Positions 46,701 to 55,022 of a stretch of DNA of 64,000 nt are shown piece after piece (the stretch's first letter is position 1; every line of letters begins with the position of its first letter). The notes beneath the pieces were generated by a model. It was not told where the DNA came from, made no database searches, and saw nothing but the letters and a program-made list of their open reading frames with translations. The DNA is from Massilia alkalitolerans DSM 17462 (lineage in GTDB: Bacteria > Pseudomonadota > Gammaproteobacteria > Burkholderiales > Burkholderiaceae_D): NCBI RefSeq assembly GCF_000427785.1, contig NZ_ATYR01000034.1, forward strand, positions 1 to 64,000. The letters are read 5' to 3'. A program made the position numbers and the translations under genes.

Positions 46701-47619
46701 TGGCGTCTTCACCCATGACCCCGAACGAGGATGCCATGGCGGCCGTCCCAAGCAGGCGGCTTTGCGCGCTCCAGGTCCGGCCGCCGTCCTGGCTGTCGGC
46801 GAACCAGGCGCGCTGGCCGTCGTCGCCGCGGGTGTACAGGCGCAGCGTCGCGCCCAGGCGCACCAGCCCTGCCGCCTTGATGCCCGTGCCCAGGCCGTTC
46901 AGGGTCGATTGCGGTTCGACGCGCCACGGCCCTTTCAGGTCGGCCGCCCGCGCCAGCACCAGGCGCCCGCTGGCCGCTTCGCGCGCCACCGCCACGAAGC
47001 CGTCGCCCTCAGGGGCGACGACGGTGTCGGTGTAGCCGTCCTCGAGGCCACGCATCGGCGCGGGCGCCGACAGATTGGCCAGCTGGGCGTCGGGGGTGAG
47101 GACGTGGCTGCCGCGCCCGATGGTGGCGACCAGGTGGAGCTGGCCGTCGGCGCCGCGCACCCAGTTCGGCGCGCGGACCTGGCTCGAGGCAATCCCGACT
47201 TCGCGCGCCGCTTCCCAGCGGCGCAGGTCCGTCGAGCTGGCCAGCCCGAGCGAACCCGGTGCTGCGCCGCCATAGGCCAGCACATAGCGGCCATCGGCAT
47301 GACGCGCCAGGGTGGGGTCGCTCAGTTTGCCGGACGGCGGGGTCCAGGTCTCGGAGGCGAGCGAGACGAAATTGGCGCCGTCGTTCGACGACAGCAGGCT
47401 GAGCGTGTTCGCGGCGCCGGCGGTAAGCGCGGGCATCAAGACCACCTGGCCGGACTTGGACGCGGCCTGGGCGCTGGGCGTACCGGCCTGCTGGCCGGAC
47501 CCTTGCGGAATGCCGAGCTCCTGGGCCGCGGCCGAACCGCCGAGTAGCCCCGCCACTGCCAATGCGAGGGCGCGCATGCGTCCTGCCTGTCTGTCACTGC
47601 TGGAATCAAACAACTTCAT
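43792..47619 (-). CDS. GH35 beta-galactosidase with N-terminal GH43-like propeller
   Basis: 1275 residues, much longer than usual bacterial GH35 enzymes. After a signal region (hydrophobic 16-32), residues about 55-305 form a five-bladed propeller typical of GH43/GH117-type proteins (LSDPTLARHADGRY, RAPNWVRGADGQ, GYTDTVVAPEGDGF). The GH35 barrel starts near 322 with WSGEIHPFRLPNPSLW, acid/base Glu477 in QLENELG and nucleophile Glu583 in AAELGGGWFDYW. The remainder is beta-sandwich domains (VWYRGRFTAT, YWLRTSFKLDL). It should release terminal galactose from galactan side chains. AAGGAG sits six bases before the ATG. Upstream is copy 2 of the shared promoter module. Confidence 0.88.
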   Translation of the reverse strand: MKLFDSSSDRQAGRMRALALAVAGLLGGSAAAQELGIPQGSGQQAGTPSAQAASKSGQVVLMPALTAGAANTLSLLSSNDGANFVSLASETWTPPSGKLSDPTLARHADGRYVLAYGGAAPGSLGLASSTDLRRWEAAREVGIASSQVRAPNWVRGADGQLHLVATIGRGSHVLTPDAQLANLSAPAPMRGLEDGYTDTVVAPEGDGFVAVAREAASGRLVLARAADLKGPWRVEPQSTLNGLGTGIKAAGLVRLGATLRLYTRGDDGQRAWFADSQDGGRTWSAQSRLLGTAAMASSFGVMGEDAKAFDRIAAPKGRPKTIAWDQYSLKVDGKRIVVWSGEIHPFRLPNPSLWRDVIQKMKALGFNGVAFYFDWGYHSPAPGVYDFSGIRNVERALQIAKEEGMYVIARTGPYVNAELTGGGYPGWMFRSRAEARTDDPVYLSAVDEWMTQINAIIARHQASDGGGNVIAYQLENELGKVEPKHVRQMEHLARKARADGITVPFFHNAAGRLPDWAPKNSSAPWANQGPTDIYAFDGYPGGSCDVFANPAGANKAPDWGIYATGSGKVGSLTSPGTPGFAAELGGGWFDYWGSNGTYNCTAERQGTGYQRVFYGTNLINRITIHNVYMTFGGTSWGWLAGPVVYTSYDYGAPISEDRGLRPKAYALKQQGMLVQAAEQVLAEMDKGPALAPADGKVKVYHNVNRRLGTHVIFAAHNPTDGKGEEAFSVKLATRDGEYSFGTTLRGQDARMLLASYDMERQRLVYSTSELQTHFRNGERDIALLHGRDGQAGQTVLRYTGAPTVEVLAGQVKSRWDAAKGDLVLDYVHDGLARVRISGGGRAPMLLLLADEQTSLRFWTQETGAGRALQLSPALVRSAQLVGGKLAMRGDAGEDSTFEIWGPAFEAASFNGQDLALTRQPDGSMRAGTVKGPEAVNLPDLGRLAWTRRMDSLESAPRFDDSAWVQADRRPSAAQTWTMPERGQPTLSMSDYGFHHGDVWYRGRFTATDPKANQLELFYGAGGAGLIQVWIDGRFIGQHELDTGRSFPETTDSVKLSLGDLKPGEHVISVMVRNNGHNWNLMADDYHREARGLISASLTKRGGQRFGVPIAWRIQGRQGGEEIVDRLRGPMNNGGLFGERQGWHLPVASPKGWQAARTTDAPPAAGTYWLRTSFKLDLPKGHDVQLGLAIGDTTKPRSERENRALIFVNGWNMGQFIAHTGPQRTFVIPPGILNPNGENTIALAVTTDGRKENALEPLKLVKLRAVRGGVDLEIMQ

Positions 47620-47645
47620 TGCTGTCTCCTTATTATATGCAGGAC

Positions 47646-47704
47646 ATTCTAGGTGCTCTTCCGTATACCGATCAACGCAACGGAGAAAGAATCAGGCAGC
47701 TGAT
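47646..47704 (-). promoter_or_regulatory. Shared promoter module, copy 2 (GH35-GH95 operon)
   Basis: TAGAAT (-10, minus strand) at 47646-47651 has a possible TTGATC -35 18 bases away. The palindrome ATCA-GGCAGC-TGAT at 47691-47704 is within AAAGAATCA, exactly 40 bases from ATTCTA. The leader to the ATG at 47619 is short. Confidence 0.65.
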
Positions 47705-47888
47705 CGTACGTAAGGACACATGGAGCCATTCGCTCAAGCGAATGAGTATTTCATGCAGGGGCACGCAGTTCTTGCCCGTTATGCAAAGATTGGGACCGCG
47801 GAGCCCGTCCCTGGCGCTCCGCCCGCCGCGACGCCGGCCGGATAACAAGGAAGTGCGCCGCACTGCCAAGACGAGACACCGCTACCCA

Positions 47889-49553
47889 ATGAATTCGTTC
47901 TCCTCACTCGACACATTCGTCTTCCTCATCTATTTCGTGATCGTGGCCGGCTACGGCATCTGGATCTACCGGCGGCGCAACGGCTCCGGCAAGGAATCGC
48001 ACGACTACTTCCTGGCCGAGGGCTCGCTGACCTGGTGGGCGATCGGCGCCTCGCTGATCGCCTCGAACATCTCGGCCGAGCAGTTCATCGGCATGAGCGG
48101 CTCGGGCTTCCGGATCGGCATGGCCATCGCCGTCTACGAGCTGATGGCGGCCGCCACCCTGATCATCGTGGCGGTGTTCTTCATGCCGGTCTACCTGAAG
48201 AACCGCATCTACACCATGCCGCAGTTCCTCGAGCAGCGCTACGGTCCCAAGGTGGCGACCGTGATGGCCTGGTTCTGGCTGGTCCTGTACATCGTCGTCA
48301 ACCTGACCGCGATCCTGTACCTGGGCGCGCTGGCGATCAACAGCATGGTCGGCATCGGCGTGCTGCCGTGCATGCTGTTCCTGGCGGTGTTCGCCACCAT
48401 CATCACCCTGGGCGGCATGAAGGTGATCGGCTACACCGACGTGATCCAGGTGTTCTGCCTGGTGATCGGCGGCCTGGTCACCACCTGGATCGCGCTCGAC
48501 CTGGTGGCGCGCCTGTCGGGCAACGAAGGCGCCATGGTCGGCATCCGCGAGCTGTTCGCGCGCGCCGGTGGCCACTTCGACATGGTGCTCTCGCGCGACA
48601 ACCCGAACTACATGGACCTGCCGGGCCTGTCGACCCTGATCGGCGGCATGTGGATCGTCAACCTGAGCTACTTCGGCTGCAACCAGTACATCACCCAGCG
48701 CGCCCTGGGCGCCAGCCTGCCGGTGGCGCGCAAGGGCCTGCTGTTCGCCGCCTTCCTGAAGCTCCTGATGCCGGTGATCGTGGTCCTGCCGGGCATCGCC
48801 GCGTATGCGCTCGACCAGGGCGGCATGCTGGGCGACTCGCTGCGCCCGAACGGCGAACTCAATCCCGACCGCGCCTACCCTACCCTGCTGACCCTGCTAC
48901 CGGAAGGCCTGAAAGGCGTCGCCTTCGCCGCCCTGACCGCGGCCGTGGTGGCTTCGCTGGCCGGCAAGGCGAACAGCATCGCCACCATCTTCACGCTCGA
49001 CATCTACCGTCCCAAGTTCCGCCCCGACGCCAGCGAGCGCCACATGGTCTGGATCGGCCGCATGACGGTGGTCGTCGCGATGGCGATCGCAGTGGCGATC
49101 GCGCCGCTGATGGGCATCGACAAGAAAGGCGGCTTCCAGTACATCCAGGAATACACCGGCTTCGTTTCGCCCGGCATCCTGGCCATGTTCCTGCTCGGCT
49201 TTTTCTGGCGCCGCACGACCGGGGCTGCTGCGATGTTCGCGGCGATTGCCAGCGTGGGCCTGTCGATCGTATTGAAATTCCTGCCGGACTTCGTCGACCT
49301 GTCCTTCCTGGCGCCGATCGGCTTCGCGGCCAACAACGGCAGCGGCGTCTACGAGATCCCGTTCCTGGACCGCACCCTGATCGTGTTCCTGATGATCGTG
49401 ATTGGCATGGCCATCATCAGCCTGCTGGGCCGCCAGCCGGCATCGACCATCGTCAAGGTCGAGCGCAGCCTGTTCAAGGTGGAGCCGGGCTTCGCCTTCG
49501 GCTCGGCGGTGGTGTGCGCGATCCTGGTGATCATCTACGCGGCCTGGTGGTGA
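47889..49553 (+). CDS. Sodium:solute symporter (SSS/SGLT family)
   Basis: 554 residues with about 14 membrane helices. The SGLT signatures include DYFLAEGSLTWWAIGASLIASNISAEQF near the N-terminus, NRIYTMPQFLEQRY, and FAALTAAVVASLAGKANSIATIFTLDIY near residue 370. It resembles the Vibrio vSGLT group of sodium/sugar symporters, so monosaccharide uptake (galactose, arabinose or fucose from the neighbouring hydrolases) is likely. The family start motif and membrane topology favour the ATG at 47889, although its ribosome site is weak. The following deacetylase gene starts two bases after its stop. Confidence 0.87.
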   Translation: MNSFSSLDTFVFLIYFVIVAGYGIWIYRRRNGSGKESHDYFLAEGSLTWWAIGASLIASNISAEQFIGMSGSGFRIGMAIAVYELMAAATLIIVAVFFMPVYLKNRIYTMPQFLEQRYGPKVATVMAWFWLVLYIVVNLTAILYLGALAINSMVGIGVLPCMLFLAVFATIITLGGMKVIGYTDVIQVFCLVIGGLVTTWIALDLVARLSGNEGAMVGIRELFARAGGHFDMVLSRDNPNYMDLPGLSTLIGGMWIVNLSYFGCNQYITQRALGASLPVARKGLLFAAFLKLLMPVIVVLPGIAAYALDQGGMLGDSLRPNGELNPDRAYPTLLTLLPEGLKGVAFAALTAAVVASLAGKANSIATIFTLDIYRPKFRPDASERHMVWIGRMTVVVAMAIAVAIAPLMGIDKKGGFQYIQEYTGFVSPGILAMFLLGFFWRRTTGAAAMFAAIASVGLSIVLKFLPDFVDLSFLAPIGFAANNGSGVYEIPFLDRTLIVFLMIVIGMAIISLLGRQPASTIVKVERSLFKVEPGFAFGSAVVCAILVIIYAAWW

Positions 49554-49555
49554 AA

Positions 49556-50449
49556 ATGAAACGGCTGGCGGGCGTCCTGCTCGCCGCCCTCGCCCTTCCG
49601 GCAGGGGCGGCGGAGCGCTTCGACATCGCCATTACCGTCGACGACCTGCCGATGCATGGGCAGCTCCCGCCGGGCATGACCCGGCTCGGCATTGCCCACA
49701 GCACGCTCGATACCCTCAAGGCGCATGGCGTGCCGGAAGCCTTTGGCTTCGTCAATTCGGCCAAGATCGCCCGTGAACCGGGCAGCGAGGCGGTGCTCGA
49801 CGCCTGGCGCGCGGCAGGCTACCCGCTGGGCAACCACACCGCCACTCACATGAACCTGGCGCGGGCCGAGTCCTTCGCCGCCTGGCGCGAGGACGTGATC
49901 GCCGGCGAGCCCGCGGTGGCCGAACGCATGCCGGGCCTCGAGTGGCGCTGGCTGCGCTTTCCCAACCTGGCGGCCGGTTCGCGCCTCGAGGAGGCCCTGG
50001 CCTTCCTGGGCCCGCGCGGCTACCGGGTGGCCGATGTCAGCGTCTCGTTCAGCGACTGGGACTATACGGACGCCTATGCCCGCTGCGTCGGCAAGAATGA
50101 CGGGGCTACGATTGATGCCATGAAGCGCCAGTTCCTCGATGACGTCGACAAGGGCATCGTGCGCATGAAAGAGGATTCGCGCCGCGTGTTCGGGCGCGTG
50201 ATCCCCCAGGTGTACCTGATGCACCTGGGCGGCTGGAGCGCCGTCACCCTGCCCGAGGTGATGAAACGGCTGGATGCGGCTGGCGCACGCTACGTGACGC
50301 TGGCCCAGGCGCATGCCGACCCGGTCTATGCAAAGCCTGGCGGCGGCAGCGTGATTACCCGTGTCGTGAAGGAACGCGGCATTTCGCTGTCCGGCGGCGA
50401 GGGCGCACCCGCCACGCCGCGTCTCGATCCCAAAACGCTCTGCCGCTGA
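49556..50449 (+). CDS. NodB-type polysaccharide deacetylase, exported
   Basis: 297 residues. A signal peptide (cleavage after AGAA) is followed by a CE4 NodB domain. Motif 1 is TVDDLP (Asp29/Asp30) and motif 2 is HTATH (His94/His98), together supplying the catalytic base and metal ligands. RWLRFPNLAAG corresponds to motif 3 and YLMHLGG to a late motif. CE4 enzymes remove N- or O-acetyl groups from polysaccharides; here the target is not evident. Only two bases separate it from the symporter stop, so it shares that transcript and translation may be coupled. Confidence 0.8.
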   Translation: MKRLAGVLLAALALPAGAAERFDIAITVDDLPMHGQLPPGMTRLGIAHSTLDTLKAHGVPEAFGFVNSAKIAREPGSEAVLDAWRAAGYPLGNHTATHMNLARAESFAAWREDVIAGEPAVAERMPGLEWRWLRFPNLAAGSRLEEALAFLGPRGYRVADVSVSFSDWDYTDAYARCVGKNDGATIDAMKRQFLDDVDKGIVRMKEDSRRVFGRVIPQVYLMHLGGWSAVTLPEVMKRLDAAGARYVTLAQAHADPVYAKPGGGSVITRVVKERGISLSGGEGAPATPRLDPKTLCR

Positions 50450-50450
50450 C

Positions 50451-50483
50451 CGCAGGGTGGGCGGCGTAGCCGCCCACCCTGCG
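50451..50483. repeat. GCAGGGTGGGCGGC hairpin (same family as 22284-22395)
   Basis: A perfect 15-bp stem with a 3-base loop lies between convergent genes. The core AGGGTGGGCGGC is shared with the repeat at 22.3 kb. It may terminate transcription in either direction, though no T-run follows. Confidence 0.7.
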
Positions 50484-50497
50484 AAAACGGCACACTG

Positions 50498-51505
50498 TCA
50501 GTCCGCCACAGGCTCCCCAAACTCCGGCGACCCATCCGCACGCCAACGAATCACCTGCGCCCGCGTATGCCGGTTCGGATCACGCAGCGGCTCGCCCACG
50601 ATGTCGCGGTAATTACGTGCATGGTAGACCAGGATGTCGGTCTTGCCGTCCGGCGTCGTCGTGAAGCTGTTGTGTCCCGGCCCGTACTGTCCGTTGGCCG
50701 CGCTGCTGCGCATCACCGGCACCGGCGACTTGGTCCACGAACCTACATCCAGCAGATCGGCGTCCGCCGGCGCGCTGAGCAGCCCGAGCGCATAGTTGGC
50801 GTCGGTCGCACTGGCCGAGTACGTCATCCATACCCGGCCGTTCTTCACCAGGAAGGACGACGCCTCGTTGACCTCGTGGCCGATCTTCTCCCAGGCGTAC
50901 TCCGGCCGCGTGAGCATGACCGCCGGCTGGCGGATCGCCAGCGGCCCGTCCATCTTCGCCAGGTAGATGTTGGTGCCCTTGCTGCCGTCCGGCGCGCGCT
51001 GGGTCCAGCTCAGGTAGCGCTGGCCGCGGTGCTCGAAGGTGGTCGCGTCGAGCGAGAAGCTCTCCCAGCCGGTCTTGAGCTGGCCGCGCTCGATCCACTC
51101 CCCTTCGAGCGGATTGGCGGACGCGTTCTCCAGCACGTACAGGCGGATTTCCCAGATCTTGTCGGCGCGGCCAGCGGTGAAGTAGATGTACCACTTGCCG
51201 TCAATGCGGTGCATCTCGGGCGCCCAGATGTGCGCGCCCATCTCGCCGCTGGCGTGCTTGCGCCACACCACCTTGGCGTCGGCGGCGCCCAGTTCGTTCA
51301 GGCTGCGCGCGCGGCGCACCTCGATGCGGTCGTACTCGGGCACGGTGGCGGTGTAGTAGTACCAGCCGTCCGGCTGCAGGGTGACGTGGGGATCGGCGCG
51401 CTGGCGCACCAGCGGGTTGGCGAAGCTGATTTCTGCGGCGGCGATCGGCTGGATGGCGAGCAGCGCCAGCATGGCGGCGGCGGCGAAAACGGCAGGACGG
51501 TTCAT
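50498..51505 (-). CDS. GH43 glycosidase (arabinofuranosidase-like)
   Basis: 335 residues with a signal peptide (cleavage after IAAA, about 24). It is a five-bladed GH43 propeller with all three acids in place: base Asp in RQRADPHVTL, pKa-modulating Asp in SLDATTFEHRGQRY and acid Glu in VNEASSFLVKNGRVW. HIWAPEMHRIDGKWYIYF is a strong family stretch. It is most like exo-1,5-alpha-L-arabinofuranosidases (subfamily 26 type), which would act on arabinan side chains. GAGG lies five bases before the ATG. It follows the TonB receptor gene, but a strong terminator stands between them. Confidence 0.82.
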   Translation of the reverse strand: MNRPAVFAAAAMLALLAIQPIAAAEISFANPLVRQRADPHVTLQPDGWYYYTATVPEYDRIEVRRARSLNELGAADAKVVWRKHASGEMGAHIWAPEMHRIDGKWYIYFTAGRADKIWEIRLYVLENASANPLEGEWIERGQLKTGWESFSLDATTFEHRGQRYLSWTQRAPDGSKGTNIYLAKMDGPLAIRQPAVMLTRPEYAWEKIGHEVNEASSFLVKNGRVWMTYSASATDANYALGLLSAPADADLLDVGSWTKSPVPVMRSSAANGQYGPGHNSFTTTPDGKTDILVYHARNYRDIVGEPLRDPNRHTRAQVIRWRADGSPEFGEPVAD

Positions 51506-51522
51506 TGGGACCTCGACAAGTA

Positions 51523-51552
51523 AAAAAGCCAGTCATCGTGAGATGACTGGCA
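51523..51552 (-). terminator. Rho-independent terminator between TonB receptor and GH43
   Basis: A perfect 10-bp stem (GCCAGTCATC and complement, 51529-51552) with a 4-base loop is followed on the minus strand by six U (51523-51528). It lies 28 bases after the receptor stop and 17 bases before the GH43 start codon, inside the GH43 leader. Confidence 0.92.
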
Positions 51553-51580
51553 AATCGGAACAGGAGTCGTTACAAGGCGA

Positions 51581-54500
51581 TCACAGTTTCATCGACACCG
51601 TGAAGTAGTAGCGGCGGCCCGCCCAGGCCAGTTCGTTCAGGCGGAAGCTGTCGCCGGCGTCGAGGCGCCGCACTTCGTCGGTCAGGTTCTTGCCTTCCAG
51701 CGCGAAGGTAATGTTGTCGTTGTAGCGATACTGCACCTTCGCATCCAGGTAGCCGGTCTTGGCTTCGAACACCGGATTGCCCGAGACGTCGTTACCGCCG
51801 GTGAAGAAGCGATCGCGGAAGCTGTAGGCCACGCGCGCATTGATCGGGCCCTTGTCGTACCACAGCGACAGGTTGTACGCGTTCTTCGACATGCCCGGGT
51901 AAGGCAGCACGGTGTTGTCGAGGACGTTCAGGCGCTCGGTGCCGGCCGCATACTTGTAGTTCATGCGGGTGTAGTTGGCGTCGACGCCGAAGCCGCTCAG
52001 CCAGCCCGGCAGGAAGGTCAGCGCGGTACGGCCGGCGATCTCGACACCCTTGGTGGTGGCGCCCTCGCCGTTCACGGCCTGGGTGACGTCGAACAGCTCG
52101 CCGTTCTTGAACAGGTCCACGCCGCGGGTCAGCACGCGCTCCATCACGTAGCTGGTGATGTCCTTCTTGAAGAAGGCCACGGACAGCTGGCTGTCGGCGC
52201 CCGGGTAGTACTCGAAGCTCAGGTCGGTGTTGGTCGAGCGGTAGGGCTTCAGGTCCGGATTGCCGGCGGTGCAGTCGTCGGTGCCGTCGCCGCCGAAGGC
52301 CGGATTGCCGCTGCCGCGGATACAGGTCGCGTTCGGCGCCAGCAGGTCCATCTTCGGACGCGCCATGGCCTTGGACCAGCCGACGCGGGTAACCAGCTTG
52401 TTGTCGATCAGCCAGGCCGCGCCGTTGAAGCTCGGCAGCACGTCGTTGTAGGTGTTCTCGACGGTCGCCACCGAGTTGCTGACGACGATGTCGCTGAAGG
52501 TGGTCGCGCCCGGAGCGGTCGCCTGGCGGATCGAGTAACGCGCCAGGCCGGTCGAGCGGTCGCGGGTACGGGTGTAGCGCACGCCGACGTTGCCTTCGAC
52601 TTCCTTGCCCAGCACCTGGGTCGCGTAATCCAGGCGCAGGTAGGTCGCGGCGATGCGCTCGTCGATCATGAAGGCCGGGATCTGCGGGTACATGTTGCCG
52701 TCGCTGCCGGGCGCATTGCGCAGGTTGCCATGGTTGAAGTTCGTCGTATCGAAGAACTGGGTCGCGTTGGCGTACACCGGCGACATCCAGCCCGACGGCA
52801 GGCCGGAGACCTTGTCGTAGCCGTCGAAGAAGGTGCCTGGCGTGCGACCCTGCACGGCGGTGACCAGCGCAGCCATCTGGGCGGCGTTCAGGTAGCGGGT
52901 GCTGTGGCTGCGGTTGATGAAGGTCTGGGTATCGTTCGGACGCTGCGCCGAGCCGGTGTAGATCGGATCGAAGACCGCGGTCTGGTTGACGTTGGCGCTC
53001 AGCACGTTGATGTCGTCCGCGGTCGAGCTCAGGTTGGCGCCGTTGCTGGCCAGGTAGCCGCCGCCGTTGAACTGCTCGGACGAGGCCTTGCGCGCCTGGG
53101 CGCCGAACCAGACCTTGGTGAAGAACGGCGTGTCGAGGCGGTACTTGAGGTCGATCTTCGCCTGGTGTTCCTTGTTCTCGGTCTCGCTCGGACGGTACTG
53201 GAGCTGGGCCTGGACGTAGGAGCTCGGGCTATCCGGGCTGTAGCCGGCCGGGAAGGTGAAGCGCGGCAGACTGTCCGGACCCAGGGCCACCTTCAGGCCG
53301 GGTGCGTTCTGGGTCAGCACGATGCTGTTGCTGTTGCTGTCGTACAGCGACTTCGAGGTGCCGACCAGGCCGGTCACTTCGAGGCGGTCGCGCTTGAAGC
53401 TGAAGCCCGACGACAGGTAGCGCGAGTCGATGTCGAGCTGGAAGTCGCGCGCCGAAGTGCTGAAGGCGCCCTGCCCGCCCACGCCCGCCCCGAACAGGCA
53501 GGAGCCGACCACGTACTCGGTCACGTGGTGGTTGCTCACCACCATGCCAGGGGTCGCGCTGGTCGGCGCGGTGCAGGCGCCGGCGGTGGTCGGCACGCCG
53601 TTGGCGCCGTAGACCGGGGCGCGGCCGGTGTTGGCCAGGCGGCCCGCGTTGGCGAAGTCGGTGCCGAAGTTGCGGTCGTTCAGGCGCTGGCGCTGGGTAT
53701 TGGCCTGGTAGGTCGCATAGGCATTGAATTCCTTGCTGAACGCGTACTGGGCGGTGACTTCACCCGAGGAGCGCTTGTGGTCGCGGGTCCAGAGGCCGTA
53801 GCGGGCGATGCCCGGCGAGTAGTCGAACCACTGGCTGCGGCAGGCGGTCTGCTGCGCGGCGGTGAGACCCGAGGTGGCGCAGGCGGCGGCGCTGCCCACG
53901 GCGGCAACTTTCGGGTCGATGCTGTTGACGGTCTTTTCCGGCGAGTTGTCCCAGTCCTGCAGGAAGCGCCACGAGGTGTTGCGCGCATAGTCGTTCTGGG
54001 TCAGCACCTTGTCGTAGACGAAGTTGGCCATCAGGCCCAGCTTGCCGTCGAAGTACTTGTCGGCCATGTACAGGTTGCCGCGCGGCTGGACGCCGCCGCG
54101 CGAGGTCGAGTGCTCGGCCGCGATGCTGGTGCCGATGGTCGGCTTCTTGAAGTCGAGCGGCTTGCGGGTGGTGATCTGCACGGTGCCACCCACGCCGCCT
54201 TCGGTCATGTCGGCGGTCAGGCCCTTGTAGACGTCGATCGAACCGATCAGCTCCGAGGCCAGCTCGCGCAGTTCGGCGCCGCGCCCGGCGCCGCCATTGG
54301 TGCCGAGCACCGACATGCCGTTGACCTCGACGCGGTTCAGGTCCGGCTCGACGCCGCGGATCGCCACCTGGGTGCCTTCGCCGAAATCGCGCGACAGCTG
54401 CACGCCGGTCACGCGCGACAGCGCTTCGCCCACGTTCTTGTCGGGGAACTGGCCGATGTCTTCGGCCACGATCGAATCCGACACGGTGCCGGCGTTCTTC

Positions 54501-54790
54501 TTGCGGGTGATGGCGGACGCCACCGACTGGCGGGTGCCGGCGATGTGGACGACCTGCGGTGCGGGCGCAGGTGCGGCGACGGCGGCGCCGGCGGTACCGG
54601 AAGCGGTCGCGCCGGCGCCGGACTGGCCCTGGGCGGTCGAGGTGGAAGCGGATGCGGCGGGCGCTGCCTGTGCTTGTGCGGTTTCCTGCGCCAGCGCGGC
54701 TTGTGCCGCCAGGAGGGTGATCACTGCGGCGACTGCGCGGGCGCAGCGGGTCGGATGCAGCACGGAGGTGCTGGTCATGGCTTGATTCAT
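51581..54790 (-). CDS. TonB-dependent carbohydrate receptor 1
   Basis: 1069 residues. The ATG at 54790 is chosen because GGAGACATCG precedes it at the spacing seen for its neighbours; an in-frame ATG four codons earlier overlaps that site. A signal peptide ends after ALAQ. An Ala/Thr/Ser/Pro-rich linker (about 40-80) precedes the plug, which begins with ITRKKNAGTVSDSIVAEDIG and has GTQVAIRGVEPDLNRVEVNG. The barrel is long, with a terminal YYFTVSMKL strand. This is the Xanthomonas/Caulobacter-type large receptor class used for plant oligosaccharides. Copy 3 of the shared promoter module lies upstream, so pectin oligosaccharide uptake is inferred. Confidence 0.88.
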   Translation of the reverse strand: MNQAMTSTSVLHPTRCARAVAAVITLLAAQAALAQETAQAQAAPAASASTSTAQGQSGAGATASGTAGAAVAAPAPAPQVVHIAGTRQSVASAITRKKNAGTVSDSIVAEDIGQFPDKNVGEALSRVTGVQLSRDFGEGTQVAIRGVEPDLNRVEVNGMSVLGTNGGAGRGAELRELASELIGSIDVYKGLTADMTEGGVGGTVQITTRKPLDFKKPTIGTSIAAEHSTSRGGVQPRGNLYMADKYFDGKLGLMANFVYDKVLTQNDYARNTSWRFLQDWDNSPEKTVNSIDPKVAAVGSAAACATSGLTAAQQTACRSQWFDYSPGIARYGLWTRDHKRSSGEVTAQYAFSKEFNAYATYQANTQRQRLNDRNFGTDFANAGRLANTGRAPVYGANGVPTTAGACTAPTSATPGMVVSNHHVTEYVVGSCLFGAGVGGQGAFSTSARDFQLDIDSRYLSSGFSFKRDRLEVTGLVGTSKSLYDSNSNSIVLTQNAPGLKVALGPDSLPRFTFPAGYSPDSPSSYVQAQLQYRPSETENKEHQAKIDLKYRLDTPFFTKVWFGAQARKASSEQFNGGGYLASNGANLSSTADDINVLSANVNQTAVFDPIYTGSAQRPNDTQTFINRSHSTRYLNAAQMAALVTAVQGRTPGTFFDGYDKVSGLPSGWMSPVYANATQFFDTTNFNHGNLRNAPGSDGNMYPQIPAFMIDERIAATYLRLDYATQVLGKEVEGNVGVRYTRTRDRSTGLARYSIRQATAPGATTFSDIVVSNSVATVENTYNDVLPSFNGAAWLIDNKLVTRVGWSKAMARPKMDLLAPNATCIRGSGNPAFGGDGTDDCTAGNPDLKPYRSTNTDLSFEYYPGADSQLSVAFFKKDITSYVMERVLTRGVDLFKNGELFDVTQAVNGEGATTKGVEIAGRTALTFLPGWLSGFGVDANYTRMNYKYAAGTERLNVLDNTVLPYPGMSKNAYNLSLWYDKGPINARVAYSFRDRFFTGGNDVSGNPVFEAKTGYLDAKVQYRYNDNITFALEGKNLTDEVRRLDAGDSFRLNELAWAGRRYYFTVSMKL

Positions 54791-54840
54791 CGATGTCTCC
54801 ATGGGCTCTGTAGTTTGAAATACGGCTTGGCCTTGAAAAC

Positions 54841-54899
54841 ATTCTATGTGCGCACGGTCGCGTTAATCCATTTAGGGTCGAAAGAATCACCGAACTGAT
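54841..54899 (-). promoter_or_regulatory. Shared promoter module, copy 3 (TonB receptor 1 / GH43)
   Basis: TAGAAT (-10, minus strand) at 54841-54846 and the palindrome ATCA-CCGAAC-TGAT at 54886-54899, within AAAGAATCA. The distance from ATTCTA to AAAGAATCA is exactly 40 bases, as in the other two copies. The -35 region is poor. Confidence 0.65.
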
Positions 54900-54970
54900 C
54901 GAAATGGCAAAATTGCATCGGCAACCGATCAATACGGTGATCGTTTCGGATGCGACCGCCCGTAAACGCA

Positions 54971-54998
54971 GATGGCCGCCGCGAGTGCGGCGGCCATC
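54971..54998 (-). terminator. Strong hairpin after TonB receptor 2
   Basis: A perfect 12-bp GC-rich stem (GATGGCCGCCGC and complement) with a 4-base loop, 25 bases past the receptor stop. The following minus-strand bases TGCGTTTACG contain only a short U-run, so termination may be partial. Confidence 0.65.
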
Positions 54999-55022
54999 CG
55001 GCCCTGCCACCCTACGTGATGA

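Noticed and set aside
43966..47547. Plus-strand open frame of about 1190 codons opposite the GH35 gene
   Set aside because: Antisense shadow caused by GC-rich third positions; low-complexity Ala/Arg/Gly/Val composition, no domain, no ribosome site.
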